A stretch of DNA of 64,000 nt. Source: Plantactinospora sp. KBS50. GTDB lineage: Bacteria > Actinomycetota > Actinomycetes > Mycobacteriales > Micromonosporaceae. This document shows positions 45,394-57,022 of this stretch, in pieces. The DNA lies in NCBI RefSeq assembly GCF_002285795.1, contig NZ_CP022961.1, forward strand, positions 6,266,001-6,330,000, read 5' to 3'. Positions within the stretch are counted from its first letter, which is position 1. Each line of letters starts with the position of its first letter. The notes beneath the pieces are model-generated. The model searched no databases. It was not told the origin of the DNA and saw only the letters and a list, made by a program, of their open reading frames with translations. The position numbers were made by a program, and so were the translations under genes.

Positions 45394-47043
45394 GTGCTCC
45401 TCGACCACCATCAACCGCTCGCCGCGGCTGCGGCCGCGCTGACCGCGGCGCGGACCGCCATCGACGCCTGCCGGGCGGTCGTGGACGCGCTCGCGCGGCA
45501 CGCCGGCACGCCGCGGCCGCTGCACCCGCCGGAGCGGGTCTCGGTGCTGCTCTGGGTCCACGACCAGCTCCGCACCGTGGCCGCCACCGGGTCGTGGCAG
45601 ACCTTCGCCACCGCTCCCGCCGGATCCGGCATCACCGGACGGGTCTGGGCCACCGGCCGGACCGCGGTCGTACCGGTGGTGACGGAGGACCCCGACTACG
45701 TCGCGCTCCGCCCCGACGTCCGCTCCGAGGTGTGCGTCCCCATCCAGGATCCGGACGGCCGGCGGATCGGCGTGCTCGACCTCGAATGGATCGAGCCCGT
45801 CGAGCTGGAACCGTGGCGCCGGACCGCCGAGGCGGTCGCCCGGCTGCTCGGCCAGCGGATCGCCGCACTGGGCGGGCCGCCGGCCGAGAGCCGGAGCGAG
45901 AAGCTGCTCCGGCACGTGGCGGCGATGACCGTCGCCACGAGCGAGTGGGAGCTGCGGGCCGCCACGCTGGCCGCCGCCCGGGACGTGTCCGGGCTGGCCG
46001 CCGCCGTCCTGGTGCTGCCGGGACCGGGACCGGCGTCGGCGCAGGGACCGGAGCCAGAGTCGGCGTCAGAGCCGGAGCCGGGACCTGGACCGGAGCCGCA
46101 GTCAGTGCCGAAGCCGGGACCGGTGCCGACAGCGGGACCGGACCCGGCATCGGGACCGGTCCCGGCGTCGAGGCCGGTCCCGGCGTCGAGGCCGGTCCCG
46201 GCGTCGAGGCCGGTCCCGGCGTCGAGGCCGGAGCCGGACCCGGTCCCGCCCGACGCGCAGGACGAGCTGACCGCCCGGATTCTCGCCAGCATCTCGGCCG
46301 CCGAGCCGATGGGGGTTGACCGGCTGATCGACCGCATCCACCGGTCCGGCGCCGCGTACACCCTCGGCGAACCGGACCTGCCGGCGTCCGCCGAGATCAA
46401 GCCGCTGACCGCGATCGGCATCGGCACGCTGATCGCCGTACCAATCGGGCCCCCGGAGACCGGCGGCGTGCTGCTGGCCGCGGACCGCCGGGTGGCCCGG
46501 CCCGACGCGACCACGGTGAACCTGATGGAGTTGCTCGCGGCCCAGGCGTGGGCCTGCCTGGACCGGCTCCGCGGGCTGGCCCGGCTGCGCGAACGCGCCA
46601 GCTCCGACCCGCTGACCGGGCTGCGGCACCACGGGCCGTTCGGCGAGCGCATGGCCACCACCACGCCGGGCCGCACCGCCCTGCTCGCCGTCGACGTGGA
46701 CCGCTTCAAGAACGTCAACGACACGTACGGTCACCAGGCCGGCGACCGGGTGCTGATCGAACTGGCCCGGGCGCTGGAGGGGGCGCTGCGGCACGGCGAC
46801 GAGCTGTACCGGGTCGGCGGCGACGAGTTCGTGGCCGTGGTCGAGGTGAGCCGCCCCGAGGAGGCGGTCGGCATCGGCGAGCGGCTGGTCCGGGCGGCCC
46901 GCCGGCTGGACCAGACGATCAGCGTCGGGGTCGCCGTGCAGCGGCACCGCGAGTCGCCGGAGCACACCATGCGCCGCGCCGACGCCGCCCTCTACGAGGT
47001 GAAGCGGCGGGGCCGCGACGGCGTACGGCTGGCGCCGGGCTGA
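45394..47043 (+). CDS. GAF-GGDEF diguanylate cyclase
   Basis: 549 aa, soluble. The N-terminal GAF domain (about 25-160: VSVLLWVHDQLRTVAATG, GSGITGRVWATGRTAVVP, VCVPIQDPDGRRIGVLDLEW), a Pro-rich linker with four PVPASR repeats, a second GAF-like region (LTAIGIGTLIAVPIGPPE) and a C-terminal GGDEF domain (about 395-549) with LAVDVDRFKNVNDTYGHQAGD and intact RVGGDEF. It should make c-di-GMP under control of the GAF ligands. GTG at 45394 has AGAGGA 5 bp upstream; TTG at 45331 lies on the promoter and is unlikely. No EAL domain. Confidence 0.87.
   Translation: MLLDHHQPLAAAAAALTAARTAIDACRAVVDALARHAGTPRPLHPPERVSVLLWVHDQLRTVAATGSWQTFATAPAGSGITGRVWATGRTAVVPVVTEDPDYVALRPDVRSEVCVPIQDPDGRRIGVLDLEWIEPVELEPWRRTAEAVARLLGQRIAALGGPPAESRSEKLLRHVAAMTVATSEWELRAATLAAARDVSGLAAAVLVLPGPGPASAQGPEPESASEPEPGPGPEPQSVPKPGPVPTAGPDPASGPVPASRPVPASRPVPASRPVPASRPEPDPVPPDAQDELTARILASISAAEPMGVDRLIDRIHRSGAAYTLGEPDLPASAEIKPLTAIGIGTLIAVPIGPPETGGVLLAADRRVARPDATTVNLMELLAAQAWACLDRLRGLARLRERASSDPLTGLRHHGPFGERMATTTPGRTALLAVDVDRFKNVNDTYGHQAGDRVLIELARALEGALRHGDELYRVGGDEFVAVVEVSRPEEAVGIGERLVRAARRLDQTISVGVAVQRHRESPEHTMRRADAALYEVKRRGRDGVRLAPG
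46159..46230. repeat. 18-bp tandem repeat in the GGDEF gene linker
   Basis: Four identical copies of GTCCCGGCGTCGAGGCCG, encoding PVPASR units; flanking sequence shows decayed copies. Confidence 0.92.
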
Positions 47044-47130
47044 GCCGACGGCCAGGCAGGCGGCGGCCGACGGCCCGGCAGGCGGCGGTCCCCGCTTGCC
47101 GGGGCGGCGGCGGCCGCATGCCCCGGCGGC

Positions 47131-48192
47131 CTACCGGGTGGTGAACTCGCGGGCGAGCAGCTCGGCGACCTGCGCCGTGTTCAGCGCGGCGCCCTTGCGC
47201 AGGTTGTCGCCGGTCACGAAGAGGTCCAGCGCGCGGGGGTCGTCCACGGCCCGGCGGATGCGACCCACCCAGGACGGATCGGTGCCCACGGCGTCGATCG
47301 GCATCGGGAACTCGCCCACCGCCGGATCGTCCACGACGATCACCCCGGGGGCGTTGCGCAGCGCCTCCCGGGCGCCGGCGGCGTCCACCTCGGCCCCGAA
47401 CACGGCGTGCACCGCCACCGAGTGCCCGGTGACCACCGGCACCCGGACGCAGGTCGCGGAGACCTTGAGATCCGGCAGCCCGAGAATCTTGCGGGACTCG
47501 TTGCGCAGCTTGAGTTCCTCGGAGGACCAGCCGCCGTCGCGCAGCGAACCCGCCCACGGCACCACGTTGAGCGCCAGCGGCGCCGGGAAGGGGCCGAGTT
47601 CGTCGCCGACCGCCTGCCGGACGTTCCCGGGCCGGGAGCCCAGCACCCGGTCGCCAGCGATCTTGGACAGCTGGTCGTGCAGCACGTCGACGCCGGCCTT
47701 GCCCGCCCCGGAGACCGCCTGGTAGGAGGCGAGGACCAGCTCGCGCAGCCCGTACTCGCGGTGCAGCGGCGCCACCGCGACGATCATCGCCAGGGTGGTG
47801 CAGTTGGCGTTGGCGACGATGCCCTTGGGCCGGTTGCGGACCTGCTCCGGGTTGATCTCCGGCACCACCAGCGGGACGTCGCGGTCCATCCGGAACGCGC
47901 CGGAGTTGTCGACCACCACCGCGCCGCGCTCGACGGCCACCGGCGCCCACCGCTCGGCCACCTCGTCGGGTACGTCGAACATGGCCACGTCGACGCCGTC
48001 GAGCGCCTCGGCGGTCAGCTCCTGGACCGTCAGGTCCACCCCCCGGCAGCGCAGCGTCCGGCCGACCGACCTCGCCGAGGCCAACAGGCGGATCTCGCCC
48101 CAGACGTTCTTGCGGGACGACAGGATGTCGCACATCACCGTGCCGACGGCGCCGGTAGCCCCGACCACGGCCAGGGTGGGCAGCGTGGCCAT
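47131..48192 (-). CDS. asd: Aspartate-semialdehyde dehydrogenase
   Basis: 353 aa. VVGATGAVGTVMCDIL is the NADP site; NANCTT holds the catalytic Cys; SYQAVSGAGKAG and RVPVVTGHSVAVHAVF (His) are substrate and catalytic regions. It reduces aspartyl phosphate to aspartate semialdehyde, the branch point to lysine/DAP, threonine and methionine. It starts 6 bp after the lysC stop, so both are one operon. Confidence 0.95.
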   Translation of the reverse strand: MATLPTLAVVGATGAVGTVMCDILSSRKNVWGEIRLLASARSVGRTLRCRGVDLTVQELTAEALDGVDVAMFDVPDEVAERWAPVAVERGAVVVDNSGAFRMDRDVPLVVPEINPEQVRNRPKGIVANANCTTLAMIVAVAPLHREYGLRELVLASYQAVSGAGKAGVDVLHDQLSKIAGDRVLGSRPGNVRQAVGDELGPFPAPLALNVVPWAGSLRDGGWSSEELKLRNESRKILGLPDLKVSATCVRVPVVTGHSVAVHAVFGAEVDAAGAREALRNAPGVIVVDDPAVGEFPMPIDAVGTDPSWVGRIRRAVDDPRALDLFVTGDNLRKGAALNTAQVAELLAREFTTR

Positions 48193-48197
48193 CCCGG

Positions 48198-49462
48198 TTA
48201 CCGCCCGGTGCCCGCGTACACCACGGCCTGTTCGTCGCCACCCAGGTCGAACACGGCGTGCACGGCCCGGACCGCGGAGTCGAGGTCGGTGTCCCGGCAG
48301 ACCACGGAGACCCGGATCTCGGAGGTGGAGATCATCTCGATGTTCACCCCGGCCTCGGCGAGCGCCTGGAAGAAGCTGGCGGCCACGCCCGGGTGCGACC
48401 GCATCCCGGCGCCGATCAGCGACAGCTTGCCGACGTGATCGTCGTACAGCAGGCCCTTGAACTCGATGCGTTCCTGGGCGCGGCCCAGCGCGGACATCGC
48501 GCTGGGTCCGTCGGTCTTCGGGAGGGTGAACGAGATGTCCGTGCGACCGGTCCCTCGGTGGAGACGTTCTGCACGATCATGTCGATGTTGATCTCGGCAC
48601 CGGCCACCGTCTCGAAGATCCGGGCCGCGGCGCCGGGCTCGTCGGGCACGCCCACGATCGTGATCTTGGCTTCGCTGCGGTCGTGCGCGACCCCGGTGAT
48701 CAACGCTTGTTCCACGGGAAGGTCCTCCATCGATCCGGCAACCGTCGTGCCGGTGTTTGTCGAGTACGACGAACGGACATGGATCGGCATGCCAAACCGG
48801 CGGGCGTACTCGACGCACCGCAACATCAGCACCTTCGCGCCGCAGGCCGCCAGCTCCAACATCTCTTCGTACGTGATCCGCATGATCTGGCGCGCGTCCG
48901 GGACGATCCGCGGATCGGCCGTGAAGACGCCGTCCACGTCGGTGTAGATCTCGCAGACGTCCGCGCCGAGCGCCGCGGCCAGCGCCACGGCGGTGGTGTC
49001 CGAACCGCCCCGCCCCAGCGTCGTGATGTCCTTGGTGTCCTGGGAGACGCCCTGGAAGCCGGCGACGATGGCGATCGCGCCCTCGTCGAGCGCGCCGCGC
49101 AGCCGACCGGGCGTGACGTCGATGATCCGGGCGCGCCCGTGCGCCGAGGTGGTCAGCACGCCGGCCTGCGATCCGGTGTACGACCGGGCCTCGTACCCGA
49201 GGTTGTGGATGGCCATCGCGAGCAGCGCCATCGAGATCCGCTCGCCCGCGGTGAGCAGCATGTCCAGTTCCCGGCCGGGCGGCAGCGGGCTGACCTGGTT
49301 GGCGAGGTCCAACAGCTCGTCGGTGGTGTCGCCCATCGCGGAAACCACCACGACCACGTCGTCGCCGGCCTTGCGGGTGTCGACGATCCGTTCGGCCACC
49401 CGCTTGATCCGCTCAGCGTTGGCGACGGAGGAACCGCCGTACTTCTGCACCACCAGTGCCAC
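48198..49462 (-). CDS. lysC: Aspartokinase (frameshifted at about 48552)
   Basis: Kinase domain: [57 protein letters not shown]. Two ACT domains follow ([29 protein letters not shown] and, after the break, [43 protein letters not shown]). The frame fails after NVSTEGP; one base more in the CCC at 48552-48554 gives [16 protein letters not shown] and continues to 48198. It catalyses the first step of the aspartate family and is normally feedback-inhibited by Lys+Thr. It is the only lysC here and should be essential, which argues for a sequence error. GTG start with GGAGGGAG upstream. Confidence 0.9.
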
Positions 49463-49882
49463 GACGGTCCAGCTCCCTCCGTCAGGTCCGAGCGTGCCAA
49501 CGCCGCCGGTACGGAAGCCGGCGGCGCCGAGCGAGACCTTCTCAGGGTACCGGCCGGCTCCGACAGTCGGGACGGCCGATCCCACCATCCGGCCGGTGGG
49601 AACCGCCGGGCGCTCCCCTCATCATGCCAGCGGAATCCGGGGTGAGCTGGGGCAATGCGGCGCAGCGGGGATCCGACGGCGGACCGCGCGGACCGCTCGC
49701 CACCGACCGGCTCCGCGGCCTTCACGACCTCCCCGTGCACGATTGAGCGTTTTGTCCATCGTCGGGGCGACCGTTGTCAGACTGGACGGTGTGTATCGCC
49801 ACAATCGGTCCGGCCGACCGACTTCTCAAAGTACGGACCTGGCTACCGAAGATCGTATCGGGCACGTAGGGTGGCTCCCGTC
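49463..49882. other. 420-bp divergent region, lysC / leuL-leuA
   Basis: No convincing ORF. TAGGGT at 49867-49872 stands 10 bp before the leader-peptide ATG and is the probable leu -10. No lysine riboswitch or T-box was recognised on the lysC side. Confidence 0.5.
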
Positions 49883-49951
49883 ATGTGGCAGTCGCTCCTC
49901 CTTCGCTGCCGCGGCGGGGCCCATTCGGCCGGCACCCCGTCGCGGGGCTGA
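49883..49951 (+). CDS. leuL: Leucine leader peptide (attenuator)
   Basis: 22 codons reading MWQSLLLRCRGGAHSAGTPSRG, with three consecutive Leu codons CTC CTC CTT near the start, 143 bp before leuA. Leu-codon leader peptides upstream of leuA are known in Streptomyces and other Actinobacteria, where ribosome stalling at low charged tRNA-Leu changes downstream folding. ATG lies 10 bp after TAGGGT. It is too short for ORF callers. Confidence 0.75.
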   Translation: MWQSLLLRCRGGAHSAGTPSRG

Positions 49952-51909
<1,958 letters not shown>

Positions 51910-51918
51910 CCCGGGACC

Positions 51919-51958
51919 GGCCCCCCTCCGCGTCGCGCCAGTGCGCGGGACGGGGGCC
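51919..51958. terminator. Terminator between leuA and MFS gene
   Basis: GGCCCCC..CGCG pairs with CGCG..GGGGGCC in the 79-bp gap between convergent genes; imperfect in the middle. Confidence 0.7.
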
Positions 51959-51988
51959 GTTCCGGCGGGTCGGTCCGGCCCGCTGATG

Positions 51989-53629
51989 TCAGTCCCGGCT
52001 GTCAGCCCGGCCCGCCGGCCGGTGTTCCCGCTGCTCCTGCGGCGGGTACGCCGGCGGTGGCAGCGACGGGCACGGCCGGGACGGCGGCGCGGGCTTGCCC
52101 GGTCGGCGTACCAGCACCGCGGCGAGCACCGCGCTCGCGTACATGAGTCCGGCCGACCACAGCATCGCCGAGCGGAACGCGTGGGTCAGTTGCGCCGGCT
52201 GCTCGTACCCGGTGCCGTGCAGCCCGACCAGCAGCGGCAGGGCCGCGATCGCCAGCAGCCCGCCGGCCCGGGACGCCGCGTTGTTCACCCCGCTGGCCAC
52301 CCCGGCGTAGTGGTCGGCCACCGCGCCCAGTACGGACGCGGTCAGCGGCGCCACCACGAAGGTCATCCCGAGGCCGAACAGCGCCACCCCGGGCAGCACC
52401 GCGGTCCAGTACGAGGCGTGCGGCTCGATCCCGCGCAGCAGCAGGAAGCCGGAGCCGGCCAGGATCGGCCCCACGGTCAGCGGCAGCCGCGGGCCGATCC
52501 GGGTGGCCAGCGCGCCGGCCCGGGCCGAACCCAGCAGCAGCAGGATGGTCAGCGGCAGCGTCGCGACGCCGGTCAGCAGCGCCGAGTAGCCCACCACGTT
52601 CTGCAGGTAGACGGCGAGGAAGAAGGTCAACCCGGACAGTGCCGCGTAGACGGCCACGGTGTAGACGTTGAGCACCGAGAACAGCCGGCTGCTGAACAGC
52701 CGCAGCGGCAGCATGGCGCGGTCGCCGCGCCGGTGCTCGACCAGGATGAACAGCACCCCCGCCAGCACGCCCAGGAAGATCCCGGTCAGCACCGGCCAGG
52801 AGCCGAAGCCGTACTGCGGGGCGTCGATCAGGGCGTAGGTCACCCCGGCCAGCGCCAGGGCGCCGAGCAGCGCGCCCGCGACGTCGAAGTGCTGTCCGGG
52901 GGTGGCGCGTGCCCGCCGGGCCGCATCCTCGGGCTCCGCCCGCGAGCCGTCCCGGGCGGCGCCTTCCTGGACACCGCCCTCCCGGGCAGCGCCGTCGCTG
53001 GCGCCGCCGTCCCTGGCGCCGGCGCCGGCCAGCGACTCGTCGCGGCTCTCCGGTACCCAGCGGATGGTGGCGAGCACCACCCCGGCGGCCAGCGGCAGGT
53101 TGATGAAGAAGATCCAGCGCCAGGAGAGCGTGTCGATCAGCCAGCCGCCGACGAACGGCCCGAGCGCGGTGGACACCCCGGACAGCCCGGACCAGGCGCC
53201 GATGGCCCGGCCCCGCTCGTCGGGGTGGAAGCTGCCCTGGAGCAGCGCCAGCGATCCCGGGGTGAGCAGCGCGCCACCGAGGCCCTGCAAGACCCGCGCG
53301 GCGATCAGCCACTCGATGTTCTGGGCGAACCCGCAGAGCAGCGAGGCGCCGGTGAACCACAGCACCCCGGTCAGGAAGACCCGCCGGCGTCCGAACCGGT
53401 CGCCGAGCGCCCCGCCGAGCAGCACGAACGCCGCCAGCATCAGCAGGTAGCCGTTGACCGTCCATTGCAGACCGCCGATCTCGGCGTGCAGGTCCCGGCC
53501 GAGGTGCGGCAGCGCGACGTTGACCACGGTGCCGTCCAGGAAGACCATTCCCGAGGCGAGGATCGCCGCCAGCAGCGTTCCCCGGCCGGCGGCTGTGCCG
53601 AGCCGCAGCGGTGGTGATGTTCGGCTCAT
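51989..53629 (-). CDS. MFS drug-efflux transporter, DHA2 (EmrB/QacA) family
   Basis: 546 aa with about 14 TM segments. FLDGTVVNVALPHLGRDL (motif D1 of DHA2), LGDRFGRRRVFLTG (motif A) and RVLQGLGGALLTPGSLALL (motif C-like) are typical. A cytoplasmic loop of imperfect acidic/Ala repeats (GARDGGASDGAAREGGVQEGAARDG) lies in the middle, and a Pro-rich tail ends the protein. Proton-driven export of drugs or natural products is expected. ATG at 53629 is preferred over GTG at 53635. Divergent from the HNH lipoprotein gene. Confidence 0.9.
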   Translation of the reverse strand: MSRTSPPLRLGTAAGRGTLLAAILASGMVFLDGTVVNVALPHLGRDLHAEIGGLQWTVNGYLLMLAAFVLLGGALGDRFGRRRVFLTGVLWFTGASLLCGFAQNIEWLIAARVLQGLGGALLTPGSLALLQGSFHPDERGRAIGAWSGLSGVSTALGPFVGGWLIDTLSWRWIFFINLPLAAGVVLATIRWVPESRDESLAGAGARDGGASDGAAREGGVQEGAARDGSRAEPEDAARRARATPGQHFDVAGALLGALALAGVTYALIDAPQYGFGSWPVLTGIFLGVLAGVLFILVEHRRGDRAMLPLRLFSSRLFSVLNVYTVAVYAALSGLTFFLAVYLQNVVGYSALLTGVATLPLTILLLLGSARAGALATRIGPRLPLTVGPILAGSGFLLLRGIEPHASYWTAVLPGVALFGLGMTFVVAPLTASVLGAVADHYAGVASGVNNAASRAGGLLAIAALPLLVGLHGTGYEQPAQLTHAFRSAMLWSAGLMYASAVLAAVLVRRPGKPAPPSRPCPSLPPPAYPPQEQREHRPAGRADSRD

Positions 53630-53726
53630 GGTCACCAATCCTTGTCCCCGGACGTCCCGATCGCCACGAAACGCCGAAACGACGCGCCGGTGTGCGGCCC
53701 GGACGTACAGGCCGCAAGCTTGGGGG

Positions 53727-54400
53727 GTGTCGACTCGTACCCCTTCCAGAATCCGTACCGCCGCTCTCGCGCTGACCGCGGTGCTCGCCCTCGGCAGCGC
53801 CGCCTGTGAGCCCATCGAACTGCCGGACCCCGACTCATCGACCGCCACCGGCGGCGCGCCGGGTGGCTCCGGCGACAGCGGCGACGCCGCCAAGCAGCTC
53901 GACAAGCTCACCGTGGCCAGCAGCGGGTCCATGAAGGGCTACAGCCGCGACCGGTTCCCGCACTGGCGGTCGGCCGGCAAGAACTGCGACGTGCGGGACA
54001 CCGTGCTGAAGCGGGACGGCACGGACGTCGAGCTTTCCGGCTGCAACGTCGTGGGCGGTCGCTGGACCAGCCTGTACGACGATCGCTCGTTCACCAACCC
54101 GCGGGAGGTGGACATCGATCACATGGTGCCGCTGGCGAACGCCTGGCGCTCCGGCGCAGCGGACTGGACCGACGACAAGCGGGGCGACTTCGCCAACGAT
54201 CTCACCCGCCCCAGCTACTGACGGTTTCGGCCAGCAGCAACCGGTCAAAGGGTGACCAGGACCCGTCCCAGTGGAAGCCGCCGAGCCGGGACTACTGGTG
54301 CCGGTACGCCCAGGACTGGATCACGGTGAAGAGCTACTGGCGGCTCACGGTGACCTCCGCCGAGAAGACCGCGTTGACCGACATGTTAGGGACGTGCTGA
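53727..54400 (+). CDS. Lipoprotein HNH endonuclease, GmrSD-C/DUF1524 type (frameshifted at 54209-54212)
   Basis: Signal peptide with lipobox LGSAAC (Cys about 27), then HWRSAGKNCDVRDTVLKRD, SGCNVVGGRWTSLYDD and EVDIDHMVPLANAWRSG, the HNH His metal site. The frame stops after LTRPSY; one more C in CCCC (54209-54212) gives LTRPQLLTVSASSNRSKGDQDP, the N/H part of HNH, then WKPPSRDYWCRYAQDWITVK and a stop at 54400. These exported nucleases are common in Actinobacteria and may degrade extracellular DNA for nutrients or act on incoming DNA. GTG start follows a G tract. Confidence 0.85.
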
Positions 54401-54708
54401 TGGCCGAGGAAAGCACCGATCAGGACGGCGCCGCCGCGGCGCCGCAGGCCGGGGACGCCGGGATGTCCCGGACCACCGACGTCACCCCCGGTCCGGGCGG
54501 GGTGATGACCGACGAGGTCGGGGTGGTCACCGGACCGCTCACCCTGCAGACCGGGTACGCCGAGGGCACGGTGAGCGTGCGGGTGCAGTACAAGGACGCC
54601 GACGAGTGGTACGCGGTGACCGGTGCGAAGGCGCCGTTGGCCGACGCCGCCGGGCTCGACGCCGTACACGCCATCGCCGTCGCCCTGGTCGACCGGCCGG
54701 AGGGCTGA
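54400..54708 (+). CDS. Small hypothetical protein
   Basis: 102 aa, acidic, no signal or TM. The N-terminal third is Ala/Gly/Asp-rich; the rest ([45 protein letters not shown]) looks like a small beta-rich domain ending in a helix. ATG shares one base with the preceding TGA (TGATG), so it is translated with the HNH lipoprotein; an immunity or chaperone role is conceivable but unproven. Confidence 0.7.
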   Translation: MAEESTDQDGAAAAPQAGDAGMSRTTDVTPGPGGVMTDEVGVVTGPLTLQTGYAEGTVSVRVQYKDADEWYAVTGAKAPLADAAGLDAVHAIAVALVDRPEG

Positions 54709-54711
54709 GGC

Positions 54712-54762
54712 CGGGCGGGCCTCCTTCCCGGCGCCGGCGTGGGCGGGGAGGGAGGCCCGTCC
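54712..54762. terminator. Terminator before the opp operon end
   Basis: GGGCCTCCTTCCC pairs with GGGGAGGGAGGCCC (one bulge) between the convergent small gene and oppF-like gene. Confidence 0.75.
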
Positions 54763-54772
54763 GGGTCTCCGT

Positions 54773-55993
54773 TCAGAGGGTGGGGATGAGTTCCCCGGCG
54801 CCGCCGTGCGACTCCGTGTCGGTGGGTCGGGTCAGCTCGGCCTCGACCTCGTGCGGGCGGATCCGGCCGTCCTCGATCTCCTCGGCGAAGTGGCAGGCCA
54901 CCCGGTGCCCGCCGGTCACCTCGCGCAGCAGCGGACGCTCATCGGCGCACCGGGTCGGCTGGGCCCACGGGCAGCGGGTGTGGAACCGGCACCCGGACGG
55001 CGGGTTGGCCGGCGAGGGCAGGTCACCGGCCAGCAGGATCCGCTCGCGCCGGTCCTCCACGGTCGGGTCCGGCACCGGTACGGCCGACATCAGCGCCCGG
55101 GTGTACGGGTGCAGCGGCTGGCGGTACAGCCCTTCGCTGCTGGCCTCCTCCACCAGGCCGCCCAGGTACATGACCCCGACGGTGTCCGCGATGTGCCGGA
55201 CCACCGCCAGGTCGTGCGCGATGATCAGGTACGTCAGTCCCAGCGAGCCCTGCAACTCCTCCAGCAGGTTCAGCACCTGCGCCTGGATCGACACGTCGAG
55301 CGCGGACACCGGCTCGTCGGCCACGATCAGGTCCGGGTCCAGCACCAGTGCCCGGGCGATGCCGATCCGCTGCCGCTGCCCGCCGGAGAACTCGTGCGGA
55401 TAGCGGCTCAGCGCCGAGGCGGGCAGCCCGACGGCGGCCAGGGTCTCCCGCAGCCGCTTGGCGGTCGAGGCACGGTCCTTCGCCAGCCCGTGCGCCTTCA
55501 GCCCCTCCACCAGCAGCGACTCGACCGACTGCCGCGGGTCCAGGCTGGACAGCGGATCCTGGAAGATCATCTGCATCCGCCGGCGGGTCCGGCGCATCGT
55601 CTCGCCACTGAGCGCACGGATGTCGGTACCCGCGAAGATGATCTCGCCGTCGGTCGGTTCGACGAGCCGCAGCAGGCCGCGACCCAGGGTGGACTTTCCG
55701 CAGCCCGACTCGCCGACCAGCCCGTACGTCTCGCCCTTGCGGATGGACAGCGACACGCCGTCGACCGCGTAGACGTACCCCACGGTCCGGTCGAACAGCA
55801 GGCCGCTCTTGATCGGAAAGTGCACCTTCAGGTCCCGCAGCTCGATCAGCGGCTGCTCGGGCGTGGCCTGCTCGGGCGTCCGCTGCTCCGGCGTTGCCTG
55901 CTCGGACGTCGGCTGCTCGGGGGTCCGCTGCTCGGGCGTTGCCTGCCCGGACGTCGGCTGCTCGGGGGACTGCTTGCTCGGCTCGGCGCTCAT
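54773..55993 (-). CDS. Oligopeptide/dipeptide ABC transporter ATPase (OppF/DppF-like)
   Basis: 406 aa. Walker [15 protein letters not shown]-loop [13 protein letters not shown], signature [15 protein letters not shown], Walker [15 protein letters not shown], and the peptide-family C-terminal Cys region ([20 protein letters not shown]) that can bind an Fe-S cluster in some members. The first 45 residues are repeats of TPEQ/SEQ type (DNA repeat at about 55855-55980) not found in typical OppF. ATG overlaps the oppD-like stop (ATGA). Last gene of the operon. Confidence 0.9.
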   Translation of the reverse strand: MSAEPSKQSPEQPTSGQATPEQRTPEQPTSEQATPEQRTPEQATPEQPLIELRDLKVHFPIKSGLLFDRTVGYVYAVDGVSLSIRKGETYGLVGESGCGKSTLGRGLLRLVEPTDGEIIFAGTDIRALSGETMRRTRRRMQMIFQDPLSSLDPRQSVESLLVEGLKAHGLAKDRASTAKRLRETLAAVGLPASALSRYPHEFSGGQRQRIGIARALVLDPDLIVADEPVSALDVSIQAQVLNLLEELQGSLGLTYLIIAHDLAVVRHIADTVGVMYLGGLVEEASSEGLYRQPLHPYTRALMSAVPVPDPTVEDRRERILLAGDLPSPANPPSGCRFHTRCPWAQPTRCADERPLLREVTGGHRVACHFAEEIEDGRIRPHEVEAELTRPTDTESHGGAGELIPTL

Positions 55994-56976
55994 CGGGCCG
56001 CCACCTCCTGCGGAACCGGGTTGTTGCAGCGCAGCCGGCCGCCGCGCGCGGTGGGTTCGAGCGGCGGGGCGTCGCCCACGCAGGCGTCCACCACCCGCTC
56101 GCAGCGGGGCGCGAAGGCGCACCCCTGCGACCACGGGATGTTGTCCGCGACCGAGCCCGGGATGGTGTGCAGCCGCTCACCGCGGACGGAGTCCAGCCGG
56201 GGCACCGAGTTCAACAGCCCGTGCGTGTACGGGTGCCGGGGCTCGGCGAACAGCGCGTGCCGGTCGGCGGTCTCCACCACCTTGCCGGCGTAGAGCACGT
56301 TCACCGTGTCGCACAGCCCGGCCACCACACCCAGATCGTGCGTGATCATGATGAGCGCGGTGCCGGTGTCGTCCACCAGCTCCTTGAGCAGGGCCAGGAT
56401 CTGCGCCTGGATCGTCACGTCCAGCGCCGTGGTGGGCTCGTCGGCGATCAGCAGCCGCGGCTTGCAGGCGAGCGCGATCGCGATGAGCGCGCGCTGGCGC
56501 ATCCCGCCGGAGATCTGGTGTGGATACTCCGACAGCCGCCGGTCCGGGTCCGGGATGCCGACCGCGTCGAGCAGGCCGCGGGACTCCCGCAACGCCTGCC
56601 GGCGGTCCCGGCCCTGGTGTCGCTCCAGCACCTCGGCGACCTGCCGGCCGATCGGGATGACCGGGTTGAGCGAGGAGAGCGGGTCCTGGAAGATCATTCC
56701 GATCTCCTTGCCCCGCCGGTCCCGCAGGTCGTCGGGGCGCAGCCGCAGCAGGTCGGTGCCCTCGAAGAACACCTCCCCGGTGACCTTGTTGCCGCGCCGG
56801 GGCAACAGCCCCATGATCGCCAGGCTGGTCACGCTCTTGCCGCAGCCGGACTCGCCCACCAGGCCGACGGTCTGGCCGGGCTCCACGCTGAAGCTCACCT
56901 TGTCCACGGCCGTGAAGGGCGCCTCGCCCCGCCGGCCGAAGACCACGCTGAGGTCCCGTACGTCGAGCAGGGTCAT
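55990..56976 (-). CDS. Oligopeptide/dipeptide ABC transporter ATPase (OppD/DppD-like)
   Basis: 328 aa. [57 protein letters not shown] and the C-terminal [14 protein letters not shown]. It pairs with the OppF-like subunit to energise peptide import. ATG preceded by GGGAGGATCGCG. Between it and oppC-like are 46 bp without terminator. Confidence 0.92.
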   Translation of the reverse strand: MTLLDVRDLSVVFGRRGEAPFTAVDKVSFSVEPGQTVGLVGESGCGKSVTSLAIMGLLPRRGNKVTGEVFFEGTDLLRLRPDDLRDRRGKEIGMIFQDPLSSLNPVIPIGRQVAEVLERHQGRDRRQALRESRGLLDAVGIPDPDRRLSEYPHQISGGMRQRALIAIALACKPRLLIADEPTTALDVTIQAQILALLKELVDDTGTALIMITHDLGVVAGLCDTVNVLYAGKVVETADRHALFAEPRHPYTHGLLNSVPRLDSVRGERLHTIPGSVADNIPWSQGCAFAPRCERVVDACVGDAPPLEPTARGGRLRCNNPVPQEVAAR

Positions 56977-57022
56977 CGCGATCCTCCCTGGTGCCGCGAA
57001 AGTGCCCCGGTACCCATCCCGG

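Noticed and set aside
49463-49882. T-box or lysine riboswitch near leuA/lysC
   Set aside because: No T-box sequence, specifier stem or lysine-aptamer core could be found; the Leu-codon leader explains leuA control better.
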